Assembly: GCA_017163975.1 (NCBI GenBank)
Contig: JAFFSR010000008.1
Span: 1,807,501-1,871,500, forward strand
Reading direction: 5' to 3'
DNA length: 64,000 nt
Origin: Anastatus disparis
Lineage: Eukaryota > Arthropoda > Insecta > Hymenoptera > Eupelmidae
Below, one piece after another: positions 11,509-23,246 of this stretch. A program made the position numbers and the translations under genes. A model generated the notes under the pieces. The model saw nothing but the letters and a program-made list of their open reading frames with translations. It had not been told where the DNA came from and made no database searches. The number at the start of each line of letters is the position of its first letter. The stretch's first letter is position 1.

Positions 11509-11736
11509 GGGGTAACCGGGGTAAATTGGACCCATGGGACAAACCAGACCAGCATTACTTCATATGAATATACGTAAATATTAGAAGATTAAAACTACAT
11601 AAAAAAACTTTAGCAATAAAAGTAATTCAATGTAACAATATTAAAATCTTATTGGTCAAATAAAAATTTACTATATTTTTACATAAAGTGATGCTGGTCC
11701 GATTTCCCCGGGGGTCCGATTTACCCCGATTTCCCC
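11509..11736. mobile_element. Nested TA MITE (228 bp)
   Basis: The ends are GGGGTAACCGGGGTAAATTG and an imperfect reverse complement (CCCCGATTTCCCC), flanked by TA at 11507-11508 and 11737-11738. No coding sequence. Resembles a mariner-type MITE by its TA duplication. Confidence 0.8.
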
Positions 11737-11849
11737 TACCTTCGATGTATTCAAGTTTTTAATTAATTTATTAAAAATTTTTGCATTATTAAACCGTTTT
11801 TACATATTTAGGAACATTTTAATAATCTAATTAACGTTATCAGATCTTA

Positions 11850-12483
11850 GGGTGAAATCAGATGGAGCGGAAAATAGGTGACGGAACGTCACAGAACCTC
11901 AATTCCGCATCTTTGTATTCCGCCAATGGAGTAAAGACGACGTAATAGACATCAATTTTTATTTTGTTTAAAAAAATTATTAGTGCTTCAATAACCTCAC
12001 GTAATATTTTTAATTTGCTTTCCATAGCTGTACTTTTAATTTCAATCAAACTTTTAAATTCTATTTTGGTTAACTATTTGTTTAAACAATTTCAAAAAGT
12101 CTGTGACGCTTCTATTATTCCGTCAAATTTGTTTTCCTATATTCACATGGAGCGGAATAGAAGTTCTGTGACGTTGATTAGCAATTTTGTAATTAAAAAA
12201 TAATGATGTTAATTGAAATATTTGGTTATAATAACAAACTATATTTTATTTTTATAAAAAAAGAATCTCATTACAATAACAATAGGTGATTATTTCCAAC
12301 TTTTTTAACATTTTTGTTGTTAATTTAAAATTCGCGGATACATTTGTATGCTATTTTTAACAATTTTTCAGCTACATTCTGCGCCATGTGAACATAGGAA
12401 AAAAATTTGACGGGAAACAAGGCGACGGAATGAATGTTTTGTGACGTTCCGTCGTCTATTTTCCGCTCCATCTAATTTCACCC
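11850..12483. mobile_element. Nested TTA MITE (634 bp)
   Basis: Terminal inverted repeats of about 40 bp begin GGGTGAAATCAGATGGAGCG and end with the near reverse complement, flanked by TTA at 11847-11849 and 12484-12486. A third partial copy of the terminal motif (ACATGGAGCGGAATAGAAGT) lies inside near 12147-12165. The TTA duplication fits the PIF/Harbinger superfamily. No transposase ORF. Confidence 0.8.
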
Positions 12484-12841
12484 TTATCGATAATCGTGAT
12501 CATAAAGTATATAATAAATCTATATGCAAAAAGTATATTTCTTTTATATTTCGTACGATTGACTATTTGCTCTGGTTCCAATAGATGTGGGAGGTTTTTA
12601 AGAAGTATATTTCTTATTTTTTTTCAACATTTTAAAGACAATATGAACTACATTGTAACTGATATTAGCTAAAATGAGAGCGGTGATAAGTCTTGATAAC
12701 ATCATTTAATTATTATTTTCCTTTAAATTTGCGAGAACGAATCACTATTTTCTTTAACATTTGTCCATTAACTCAATCTTGTGATAGCCTTTAGTTAAAT
12801 TAATGCGGTATGATTTTTTTAATCTTTTGACCGAATGACGG

Positions 12842-12863
12842 CACGCGCTTGCGCAAGCGCGTG
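12842..12863. repeat. Perfect 22-bp palindrome
   Basis: CACGCGCTTGC followed by its exact reverse complement, GC-rich in an AT-rich setting. Function unknown; it could be a remnant of a TIR pair or a protein-binding site. Confidence 0.7.
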
Positions 12864-12924
12864 ATGGATTTTCGTTACGGTTGTCATAGAAAAATTAAAA
12901 TATTATTAAAGCTATAATTTCTTA

Positions 12925-13085
12925 GGCCCGAATTTATAGTCGACACTTGGCACTCAGCACTCAGTTTACATGTAACAAACATCATTCTATCCTTATTTTT
13001 CTTATGGAAGTAGAATAAGATAGAATGATGTTTGTTACATGTAAACTGAGTGCTGAGTGCCAAGTGTCGACTATAAATTCGGGCC
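12925..13085. mobile_element. Hairpin MITE (161 bp, perfect 67-bp arms)
   Basis: Starts GGCCCGAATTTATAGTCGAC and ends with the exact reverse complement; arms of about 67 bp without mismatch surround a loop of about 27 bp. Flanked by TTA at 12922-12924 and 13086-13088, as in PIF/Harbinger-type MITEs. The perfect arms suggest a recent insertion. Confidence 0.85.
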
Positions 13086-13653
13086 TTAATTGGACACACT
13101 GCTAATGATAATATAATCTTAAAGCTCAAAAGACGCGCAATTCATTGTTATGATCAAAACCAATATGAAGACAATAACTACCGATTGAATCAATTCGAAA
13201 CTTATTTCAGCACCCAAAACTCATTTTCGATTTACAAAAAAATAAAAAGATGTACAATTATGATTTTATCGAGAATCGAAGATGCAGGTGAAGCACAATC
13301 ATTTTCATATTTGGGTAATCACAATATTTATAAACCGGGTGCCTAATTCTCGGAGGTTACCATCCCCAATAGCTAGCCGTTACCTGTTTTTTTTCGTGAT
13401 CAATTCCTAACTCAGAATTTCAATAGCTTTTGTACATATGTTTCGAATAATAAGGTTAATTAACAATTTTAATCATATTTTAATATTTTGTCAATATATT
13501 CTGAATAAATTTTTATATAAAAATATACTATAAAGTCTAATTATTGAGTGCTAATATTTTTTGAGAATTTTGGTGAATTTTACGTACACGCCCATTCGCT
13601 TTTACGTGTTTCCGACATTTTGAAATATACAAAGTATGTTGATTCATTCGTTT

Positions 13654-14088
13654 TGTGAATTTTCATGTCTATTATTCTAAAAATTATTACTCAAAATAAT
13701 CAGACAAATCATAAATAACATTCATTATTAATAAAAAACAAATAATCATTAAAAAAACTGACCTTAACTGATGTAAAAGTGTCTCTTACCTTACTATATG
13801 TACGTTTTGATTTAAAATGAGTGAAAATTCGAATTCTATGCCACATTTTACATGAAAAAATGTAATAGTTGAACTGTTTAAAGCTCTTTTTAAACATAGT
13901 AGAGAAATGAAATACGTTAGATTAAGTATAACGCATATACGTGAACTAAAATCTCGTTTTGCGAAATAGGCACGGTTTAAAACGTCTTTTTCTCACTTTT
14001 TCTGAGTAGAATCTTCATTTTTTAGCATAAATTAAAGATCTAGGGGGCGGCACAACGAAAAAAAAACATTGGTAAATAAGGGACACCC
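13654..14088 (-). repeat. Right terminal inverted repeat of the 3.1-kb element
   Basis: Reverse complement of 10957-11393 with scattered differences. A 62-codon minus frame within it (13709-13897) is not supported as a gene. Confidence 0.85.
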
Positions 14089-14090
14089 TA

Positions 14091-15362
14091 GTGTATATGT
14101 GTATGTGTATGTGTGTTAGTGTATGTGTGTATGTTCATGTGTAAACGTGTTTGCGTGTATGTGCAGGCGTGTATGTGTATGTGTGTATGTGTATGTGTGC
14201 ACGTGTATATGTGTATGTATATGTGTGCCTGTGTATGTGTGAATGTCCATGTGTGTATGGGTATGTGTGTATGTGTAAATGTCTATGTGTGTATGTGTAT
14301 GTGCATGCGTAAATGTGTATGTATGTAAGTGTGTGTATATGTGTATGTGTTTTTATCTATGTGTGTATGCGTATGTGTGTATGTTAATGTTTGTAATTTC
14401 ATGCGTGTATGTGTAGGTGTGTATGTGTGTGTTTGTCGGCATTTTTATGTGTGTATGTGTGTGTGTGTATATGAATGTGTGTATGTGTATGTGTGTATGT
14501 GTATTTGTGTAGGTGTATGTGTGTATGTCTATGTGTGTATGTGTATGTGTAGGTTTTTGTGTATATGTTTATGTAAGTATGTGTATGTGTGTTTTTGTAC
14601 GTGAGTATGTGCATGTGTGTATGTGTATGTGTGTATGTGTTTGTGTACATGTGTATATGTGTGTGTATGCGTGTATGTGTATATGCCAATGTAAGTATGT
14701 GTATGTGTGTATGTGTATGCGTGTATGCATTTTTGTGTATGTGTATTTTTGTATGTGTATGTGTGTATGTGTATGTGTGTATGTATATGTTCGTATGTGT
14801 ACATGTATGTGTGCATGTGTATGTGTGTTTGTGTCTGTGTGTATTTGCATGCGTGAATGTGTATGTGTGTACGTGTATGGGTATACGTGAATATGTGTAA
14901 AGGTATGTGTGTATGTGTATGTGTGTATTTGTATGCGTATAAGTGTATGTGTGTATGTGTGTATGTGTATGCGCATGCGTGTATGTATATGTGTGTATGT
15001 GTATGTGTGTATGTGTTTATGTGTAGGCGTGTATGTGTATGTGTGTATGTGTTTATGTGTAGGCGTGTATGTGTATGTGTGTATGTGCATGTGTGTTTGT
15101 GTATGTGCATGTGTATATATGTATGTGTGTTTGTGTATGTGTGTATGTGTATGTGTGTATTCTTATGTGTGTATGCGTATGCGTGTGCGTATATGTGTAT
15201 CAGTGTATGTGTATGTGTCTATGTGTATGCATGTATGTGCATGCGTGTATGTGTACGTGTGAATGTGTATGCGTGTATGTGTATGTGTGTATGGTATGTG
15301 CGTATGCGTATGTGTGTATGTGTACGTGTGTATCCGTATGTGTTTATGTGTATGTGTGTATA
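14091..15362. repeat. GTGTAT-type array, right part
   Basis: Same repeat as 9397-10954, so the two parts were one array of about 2.8 kb before the 3.1-kb element entered. Frames in it are repeat artefacts. Confidence 0.95.
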
Positions 15363-15498
15363 TTTTAATAATGCTAAAGATATTCACGTAAGAAAAGAAC
15401 AGTCCTAATTTTTACATTAATATAATAGTAGTAATTATATTTTTTAGATTATTTGTATAAAAATATTTTTACATCCAAAAATTTATTTTTGTGAATTT

Positions 15499-16499
15499 TG
15501 TAACGAGTATCGATACTATATTTGTCATGTATGCTGTGTCAGCTGATAGGCGAGGGCTGCACACGGTTGACTAGGATAGCCACGCGTGTGGCGCCTTGAG
15601 CCGGCTTATATGAGGTCCATGCAAACGAGACGCTCGGAGGTATGTACGATAGGAAGAGAGTGAGAGAAAGCCCACTCTTTCTATTTCATCATTATTTGTA
15701 CCGTCATTGTAAGCCTTGATAGCTTTTTGCTGCGCTTTCTCCAATAATAAGTTTTATTGCTTCAATCAATTAAATATATAGATAGGCTACATGTTTGACA
15801 GTGTTGTGTAAGTGTGTGTGTTAATGGTGTGAAATACTTGTGTGTGTAGGCGGTTCGCTGCACACAATATTTGACACAAAATCTTTGTTTGATTTTAGTT
15901 AAACCTTCTACACAACAACGGGGTATATAGATAGCAGTACATAAGAGAAAGACAGCGAGCCGGCTTTTTCCTTATCTTTTTTTTTGTGTTTGATTGCACG
16001 CATTTGCCAAATTGAATAAGGTACGTTGGATGCAACCTCGTATGCGTTTGCGTATATTATTTAATTGTATCAATGCAGCGTTTAGTTAAATTATTAATCT
16101 ATTATTCAGATTCTATAAGTTCGGCCTGAGCGTTAAATTTAATATCTTTTACCTTTGTGTCATTTTCCTTACTTTTAATAAACTGGGTCATTTATTTTAC
16201 TTTTAAGAAAAGCTCTGTTGTTATTTACTTTGTCTGGTGTAGTAAAGATTTACTACGCCGAACTACCTAATATCATATATTATACATTTGACTTATTTTA
16301 TATACAACTGGCGATTTGCACGCTTTTGTAGTAACAAAAGCAATTGCACAGTTGATTATCATATTTGATTTTGCAATTGAAGTACGAGTTCTGAGTGGCT
16401 AGTGCAAATGATCAGCTAATCACATTATAACAGGTGAGATACTTGTATCATAAAAGGTTACGAGCATATATTATTCTATTTAATTATCAACCTGTTACA
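15499..16499 (+). repeat. 1001-bp LTR of a fourth LTR element (family D)
   Basis: The ends TGTAAC and GTTACA form an inverted pair. The segment contains a TATA-like CTTATATGAGG near 15605, AATAAG/AATAAA signals in its second half, and is followed one base later by a primer site. No partner LTR is in the window, so this is the 5' end of a truncated element or one whose body is elsewhere. Similarity to the other LTRs here is limited to the terminal bases. Confidence 0.72.
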
Positions 16500-16500
16500 A

Positions 16501-16510
16501 TGGCGCCCAC
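16501..16510 (+). promoter_or_regulatory. Primer-binding site of family D
   Basis: TGGCGCCCAC begins one base after the LTR end; nine to ten bases match the 3' end of the tRNA-Lys class used by gypsy-like elements. Confidence 0.65.
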
Positions 16511-17640
16511 TTAATGGTGTTACACCAGTCAGTTGAAGTTTTTTTATGTATTGAAAGTTCCATTGGAACTATTTTAGTATTATTGTGTCTGATTCCAGCA
16601 GAGATTTCCTGTCATGACAAGAGGGAATTCTCTTAAAAATTAGAAATTAAAAAAAATAATTTTATTGTTATTTAGACATTTCAAGTAATTTTGGCGCGAT
16701 TTTTTCGGAAAAATTTTTTTTTTTCGGGAAATTTGGAAACTTTATTCTTGGAATATTTTTTTTAATTGTTAGTGGGCCTTATTCAGCTTAATTCAGTGTT
16801 TCAAAGTATATCTTTTATATGTAAAATTTTTGTTTGGGTTCAAAATTTTAATAAAACAAAATTTTTATAAAATTTTGAAAATTTTCAATGGTGAAAATTT
16901 TTTTTAGTGCTGTGAAGTTTAAAATCATTTGTGAGGCAAATTGAGCCGTTTTAGAGTAAAAATTTATTTTCGTTTGTTTTTTGGGCAAACCCTCTGGCAC
17001 AATAACTTTGCTACAAAAGAGTATGTTCTAGGTATCTGGGGTTGATGAAAGTATATAAACTTTCGTTTAAAAAAACACCCTAGCTGGAATTAAGCAAAAT
17101 ATAACATATTGGAGTATCGTATAGGTTTACACAAGTGTGATATATCCTTTGATACGTTACTACAATAAGATAGGACCCAGGCCGAGCAAGGTAATTTTTG
17201 TGCAAATAAGCACAACTTAGGGAGAGAATAGGCCGGTGTTGAGCATAGCTTCACTACAAGCGGATTTTTATAGTGTGTCCGAGTCAGTCGAGATTTTCGA
17301 TGGATAACTCCTCAGGAAATAAAATTGTTTCAACTTCTTGACCTTATCCGCCTATTTAGAGTAGTAATTTTAATATTTGTAATAAATCATAAATAATCTC
17401 TGTAACAGGCCAAGCGTTTTGTTTGGATGTTTCCTAATTGTTTTAATTTATTATTAATTTTTTTATTAATTTTTCTTTTCTCTAATAAATTTCAAGTAGT
17501 TTTATTATTAATTTTAACAATAAAACTTGATTTGGCCATATTAAATATGAAGAAATTATTCTTTTTACATAAACGAACTATTGTAAATTGTTTTGTAATT
17601 AGTTTTTTTTAGAGTAGATAGGTAATCAGGGTAATACAAA
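16511..17640 (+). other. Leader/internal remnant of family D, no coding capacity
   Basis: AT-rich sequence after the primer site with no gag or pol similarity that I can see. A 61-codon frame at 17427-17612 is hydrophobic and U-rich and is not supported. The 3' boundary is unclear. Confidence 0.4.
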
Positions 17641-17693
17641 AAGTATTATACCTATTTTAATACCCCTACCCTTATATATATAAATATACATAT

Positions 17694-18500
17694 GGGACGT
17701 TTCATGTCAACTTAACTGACAAAAAAATAGAATTTGCTGAAAATCTGTGAAGAAGTTCCATTTATACCCAAAATATACAAAAAAATTTTTAGAGGCATAG
17801 GTCAAAGGGATTACGAGTAATGAGTAATAAAATATTGTGATTTTTCAATTTTTTTTGTGAAATTACCAACTTAATTATTTTTTTCCTCAGAAACTAAGGA
17901 TTTTACAGATTCACTTATAAATATATTTATTGTTGCAAATAATGAGTAGAATCTACACAAATTTTTTTAAATCTCAGAATTGCTGTCTTCTGATTGGTTC
18001 ATTTTGTACTTTCATGTAATTCTGAATTTCTGGTGTTCGGCCAGGTTGATTTCACTCAGGTCGCATTATGTTATGTCTTTTTATAATATTTTGAAGTTAG
18101 CTTTGTCTCATCTTAGGCATAGAACTGAGAGAAGAGCTATAGAACTTTGAATATTAAAAAATAAAATAGTATTTTCAATTTAAAACATATATACTGTGGA
18201 TTTGGTTCTTTGATTATAGATAATGCAATATACAAACAAATGATTTTTAAATATCTTAAAAGAGATCTATTTCTTAATAATTTAAGTGTTGATTTTGAAT
18301 CTGAATGGAATTATCAACTGTTCATTATGTAGACATCCTCAAAATACACTCGCAACCAAAACATATTTATGTACTTCAATAAATTGTTATTATGATTTTA
18401 AATATTTAAAATAAGATGAGTATATAAATATATAATACATATGTATTGAAAATTATTTTAATACATATTATAGATTTAGGAATGATTATTTATATAATAG
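17694..18500 (+). repeat. Dispersed repeat R1, copy 1
   Basis: Matches 40985-41757 in reverse orientation with frequent small differences, from GGGACGTTTCATGTCAACTT through CGGCCAGGTTGATTTCACTC to the ATTTTAATACATAT tract near 18475. No ORF and no clear terminal structure; family unknown. Confidence 0.8.
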
Positions 18501-19543
18501 CTTTATGTAATCCAATAAATTAAGATTTTCATAAATATTATATATTAAAATATTCAGATTCTTTTTCTTATTTGATTTCAATAACTATGAATTCCAATAA
18601 TTGATTAAAATAATATTACAGAATTATATATCCCTCAAATTAAGAATTAGAAATGTGTTATAAGTGGAAAATGATTTTAATACTTACATGTTATGTCCCA
18701 TTATATCTGTAATGTTACATAAAATGAAAGTTTATATGTACATATGTTATGTACAAATTTCTTAACTTTCAACATCGACATAAAATATTTACCCACGGGC
18801 CTGGCAAGTAATTTTGTAAATATTTAATGAGATTTGAAAAATTTCAGAACATTTTTAAATGAATGATAAAAAAAGATAACAAGAAATAATACAATTTTGT
18901 TACTGAAATTCAACGTTGATTTATAAAGAAAAAAAATTGAAAAATCTTTTGTTAAAAATTATGGTAAGATCTCATAGTTTTATTACCTATATTATATACT
19001 TGTTATTTATTTCGTGATTTCATGAAATTCTAATGTCAAGGTTTGATTTTATTACTAAAAATAGTTCATAATATGTTAAAGACATCAAAATGTTAAAAAT
19101 CATTAATTAAAATAAATCGCTAAGCATACTTGCCCACTATATATCTTTTTAAAGGTAAGCTTTTTACAGTATTCAATTTTGAAATATACATACAAATCTG
19201 TTTATTTCTTCACCCTCATAATTTTAAACTTTTTTGTTAAAATTTTTATTAATTTAAATAACTGAATATTGTAAAAAATTTTACTCCTTTCTTATTATAC
19301 AAGGTACATTTATTTTTTTAATATTCAAAGTTAATTTTCATTTTTGAAACGATAATTGTACTTCTTTTTTCATACTTTGTTTGATATAAAGATAATTTTA
19401 AGCAGATATAAATATGTAATTGATTGTATGTACTTGAAAAATAATCTTATATTAATTATAACTGTCAAATGCTCAAAATAAAGCATGAAAAAATTTAAAA
19501 ATCATGTTTGATCATTGATTTCTTATGTTCATTAAAGTTTAAT
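18501..19543. other. AT-rich intergenic sequence
   Basis: I see no coding, RNA or repeat structure that can be supported beyond general AT-richness. Confidence 0.5.
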
Positions 19544-19547
19544 GTGT

Positions 19548-20176
19548 TGTTAAGTCCTGGCTTTACACCAGGACAGAATTAATGATTGATTATGTTGTTG
19601 ATATGAGGAAAGTATATTTTATTAAATGAAATAATAAAGTTTGATTTTAAAAATATTAAATTTGAAAGTTAAGTCTAGTGGTAGATAAGCTCTACCAATT
19701 TTAATTGATATGAATCGTTTTCACGATTGAATATACCTGATTTGAAGTAATGTAGATCAAAATATAATTGTAAGAATCTTACCTTGATTGGCTTAGTAGA
19801 TACAGGCAAACAGTAAATAAGTACACTTGATTTTAATATTTTAATTTAAAGTGCTCCTTTTTCCTGATTTGATCTGTCTTTTTATATTGATGATCCCTGC
19901 CTTGTTTAAGAATTTGAATTGGTGTCAACTGATGGAGCAATGCTTATTCTGCATTTTGACTTTTATTGAATGATATGGTTAACGTGGTAAATCTGGTTCG
20001 TGTCGTCTTCGTAATTGTACTTATTTTGTTAATTCTGAAAATCGCATTGCACTTGGTTTCTTAACAAATGACTTACTTTTACAATATGCTTGCTAAGGTA
20101 AATTAGTTGATTGATCAATAACTGCATATTTTTGGAATGATAAATTTTGAAATAAAAGATATGTCGTGACGTAACG
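19548..20176 (-). repeat. 3' LTR of element B (629 bp, internal deletion)
   Basis: Same sequence as 33525-34334 except for about 181 bp missing after 19849; the missing segment is bounded in the full copy by similar AAGTGCT motifs, so slippage or recombination between short repeats is likely. Starts TGTTAAGTCC and ends GTAACG where the other copy ends GTAACA. Confidence 0.9.
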
Positions 20177-21144
20177 CCTTGGGGCTCAAGATGTTGCTTA
20201 TCGGTACGAGAAGCAGCAAAAGAAACAATTTTAATGTAATAACAATTTTTCCAGTTGTTGATCAATTTACATAAATATCTTAAATCTATTTTAATATAAA
20301 AATATTTTATTTAAATGTCTTTATACAATTATTCGATGTATTTTTCTATTATATAATTGTTAAGTAATGTATAATGATTGGTAATGGAAAATAAGGAAAA
20401 TGGAAAATTCTTGAATCATATTGATATTTCAAACTTGTATTATTTGATAACATTGCATTTAAGTTTTGACTTACTAAAATTTTTTTGATTGATCAGTAAC
20501 TGTATATGTTTAAATTAATAAATATAAGAGTAATAAAATGTAATAAATTTTGTACAGTTATTGATCAATTTACATAAATAACTTAAAATCTATTTGAATA
20601 CATTATTCAATAAAATATTTTGTTCGAATATTTTCTTACGATTATTCGATGTGTTTGTAGTAGATATATTTAAAAAAAATGAAAATTATTAAATTATATA
20701 GTTATTTTAAACTTATAATATTTAAAAATAGTTTTTTTTTTTTTTTAAATTATTCATGATTTTGCTTATAAATACTTTTTAATTAATTTAATCTATACAT
20801 TTCGAATTTTCTTTACAAATGAAATTTTTTTATTATAACTTATGAGATAAAAGATAACCTTAAATTGTTTTGTAAAAGTAATTATTTTAATAGTATAAAA
20901 TCATTTAAATATAATGGGAATATATAAGTGAATATTCATTCACTTCCCTCCCGACTCAAGATGATTGTATAGGTAACTATGCAATCTGAAATGTGATAGA
21001 CTTAAGCTTTAACTGAATACCTTAGATGTAACAATATAATTAAAATTATGATTTGCATAGCTTAAATCGTTTCTTAATTTGAAAATCATTTTAGAGAAAA
21101 AAAAATAATAATAATAAAAATCTGTAATAATAATAATTATTTAA
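20177..21144. other. 3' non-coding region of element B with paired inverted motifs
   Basis: Between env and the 3' LTR. A motif TTGATCA-TAACTG followed by its inverted form (CAGTT-TTGATCAA) with CATAAATA and ATTATTCGATGT following occurs at about 20100-20340 (straddling the LTR edge) and again at 20485-20655. A 78-codon minus frame at 20029-20265 overlaps the LTR edge and is not supported. Confidence 0.5.
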
Positions 21145-22366
21145 TTAATCTATGCGAGAGCAGAAGAGTGGTAATTCTCTAGACTCTTCTTGAATAGGTT
21201 TGGGAGAAGGTGTAGGCGTTGGTGGTTTGGTGTATGGAGCTTTTAAGGGTGAAGGTGGAGGTGTAGGTTTCGCTATGCATGATTGTGTTGTTTCTCTTAA
21301 TGGTGTTGGTTTTGATATAGAAGGTTTTTCTATTCTTATTTCTTTTAGTTGGATCTCTTCGTAGTTTGTTTTTCTTTTAACTTGATTGGTATTCAATGTA
21401 ATCATTAAATGTGTTAGAGAGCTGAAAATTGCTCCTAACAAATGTATAGACCAGCCATAAATAGTGTGAAGGGTATAGCCCCTTATTATTGTGTCTATAG
21501 TCAATTTAATTATTTGGATAATAATTAATATCATTATTATGGCTGAGCTTATAGATCCAAAAGTTGTCAATTTATTTACGAATTTATTCCAAGTATTTTC
21601 TTCAATATGCGATAATGTATTTTCTGTAAGTAGATTATTTAATAAGTCTACTTGTGTGTTTTGTTCTCTCTGTATACCTCTTGCTATGGCATTAAGTAGC
21701 GCTGCTTTTTCAAAAGGAAACATGATGTGTTGCTGTAATTCTTGTAAATCCTCTTGAGAATAAATTCCGCTTGTTGCTAAAGAAGATATTTTTTCTGGTA
21801 TCCACGACTTTTGAGTGTTTGGTTTTAAGACTTTTACTATATTTTTTGTTGGTCGTGGTTTTGATAGGAGGTTCATCCAATTTTCTCCAATTTTATAATA
21901 TTGAGGAATTATCGAATTACAGTTTATTTCCGATCCTGATATTAATAATATATGTGTTTTTGGTGTCAAAAACTATGTTTGATTTTTTGTTAATACTGGC
22001 AATTGAATATAACATTTATTTGTATGCAGCAACTGTGTCTCTACTGGTGTACATTTAATAACATGTACTACTTCGCCGGCAAGTTTAGCTATATAGCCTG
22101 GTTTCTGCATGATGTTATAAGCGAATTCATCGGGAGCTATGGATGCAAGGGATAAGGATTCGCGAATTACTTTTTTTTCTATCTCGCATTTTTCTTTTAA
22201 AATATTAAAATATAAATCTGTACGATCAGCCCTAAAATGTTTTTCAATATATACAAATTTTGAGTTTATATATGTTAATAAATCTAAATTTGTTACATCT
22301 TTTTTCACCGTATTATCATCAAATAATATTTTATTATAAGATATATCTAAAATAAATAGCTTCGGG
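21145..22366 (-). pseudogene. env: Element B envelope glycoprotein, C-terminal part
   Basis: One reading frame with a TAG at about 21973-21975. It encodes the membrane-proximal ectodomain, then a hydrophobic region (starting SSAIIMILIIIQIIKL, with a second stretch around IYGWSIHLLGAIFSSL) that should hold the transmembrane anchor, and a proline-rich cytoplasmic tail (PTPPPSPLKAPYTKPPTPTP). A short motif MFPFEKAALLNAIARG lies before the anchor. The layout resembles by eye the gB-like (class III) glycoproteins of jingchuvirus type that some insect retroelements have captured, rather than the baculovirus F-type envelope of classical errantiviruses; this is judgment from pattern, not a search. 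An insertion at 22375-23238 separates it from the N-terminal part. Confidence 0.65.
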
Positions 22367-22374
22367 TGTTCCGT

Positions 22375-23238
22375 TTTTGTTAATATTTTTTCTTCATACC
22401 CGTGCCGGAACTTCGCCTAAAAGTGCCTCTCGTGCGGCAGGAAACGGGCAAATTACATTTGTGATTTTCTTTACAGTCACATGCTCAGAAGCCACTGCGC
22501 ACCTTCATACTACAACAGTTTCGGTCGTTTCACTGTCTGCTGCATGTTCCGACTATATCTATATATACTCAGTATGTCTAACCTCTGTTATTATACATCA
22601 AACATGTTTAGACATGACTGTTAAAATTATGAAATACACACACACACATGATAATTACACACGTTTTTTTATATGAATTATCATTAGAATATTTACTGTA
22701 TATCCTATGTTATCAGCTATAGGATACACATGTTCCGTTTCTTCACATTTCTTTCATGCATACACAATTTTTTTTTAACTCGCGATATTTTTTCACGACA
22801 CTCACAACACGCTTTTAGACACTTAAAAAATAAAAATACAATAAAATAATTGAATATTTATGTTCTTTTTTTGTTTCTTTACACGTTTTATTTATTTGAA
22901 TTGTTAAATAAAACGAATTGTTTATCCTATGTTAACCGCTATAGGACTTTTATTTGCGATTCTCTCTCTCTTTCACGCTCTCAACGTATACTATAGTTGC
23001 TTGCGCATGCGCGCTACAACAAACTAAAGCATCAAATGACTTTTCACTAGAAGTCGTTCTCGATGTATTTTTTTACTTAAAAATGAATTTTTATCTTTTT
23101 GGGATGGCGAAGTTCCGGCCGGGCATGAAGGAAAATCGTATACGCTCCTCGGCACAAAAAAGGCTCATCATATGCGCGTGTTTTGCTTTGCTCGGCTGAC
23201 GCCTCGCAAAGCAAACTTACACGCGCATGTAATGAGCC
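22375..23238. mobile_element. DNA element inserted in env of element B
   Basis: An 864-bp segment interrupts env and is bounded by TGTTCCGT on both sides (22367-22374 and 23239-23246), consistent with an 8-bp duplication as in hAT-like elements. Inside the ends are imperfect inverted repeats of about 27 bp (TCTTCATACCCGTGCCGGAA at 22389-22408 and its counterpart at 23104-23130). The right end is a hairpin with arms of about 33 bp (23160-23239). The interior holds two copies of a TATCCTATGTTA-type motif (near 22700 and 22923). No transposase; the 99-codon plus frame at 22377-22676 is unsupported. Confidence 0.65.
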
Positions 23239-23239
23239 T
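23160..23239. repeat. Hairpin at the right end of the env insertion
   Basis: AGGCTCATCATATGCGCGTG pairs with CACGCGCATGTAATGAGCCT, and TTTGCTTTGC with GCAAAGCAAA inside it, around a short GC-rich loop. It may be the terminus of the insertion or a separate tiny foldback element. Confidence 0.75.
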
Positions 23240-23246
23240 GTTCCGT

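Larger units (their letters stand above)
10957..14088. mobile_element. 3.1-kb DNA element with long terminal inverted repeats
   Basis: The ends are GGGTGTCCCTTATTTACC and its reverse complement, flanked by TA on both sides (10955-10956 and 14089-14090), inserted in the GTGTAT array. Terminal inverted repeats extend about 435 bp (10957-11393 and 13654-14088) with scattered mismatches and small indels. The interior has no transposase ORF on either strand and carries three further inverted-repeat insertions, so it is non-autonomous. A TA duplication fits the Tc1/mariner superfamily, but the TIR length is unusual for it and the family is not identified. Confidence 0.85.

Noticed and set aside
9386..15408. 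Many long plus-strand Cys/Val/Met and minus-strand His/Thr reading frames
   Set aside because: They are direct translations of the GTGTAT tandem repeat in several frames at once; no start context or domain.
17427..17612. 61-codon hydrophobic ORF in the family D remnant
   Set aside because: U-rich composition explains it; no domain and no conserved copy.
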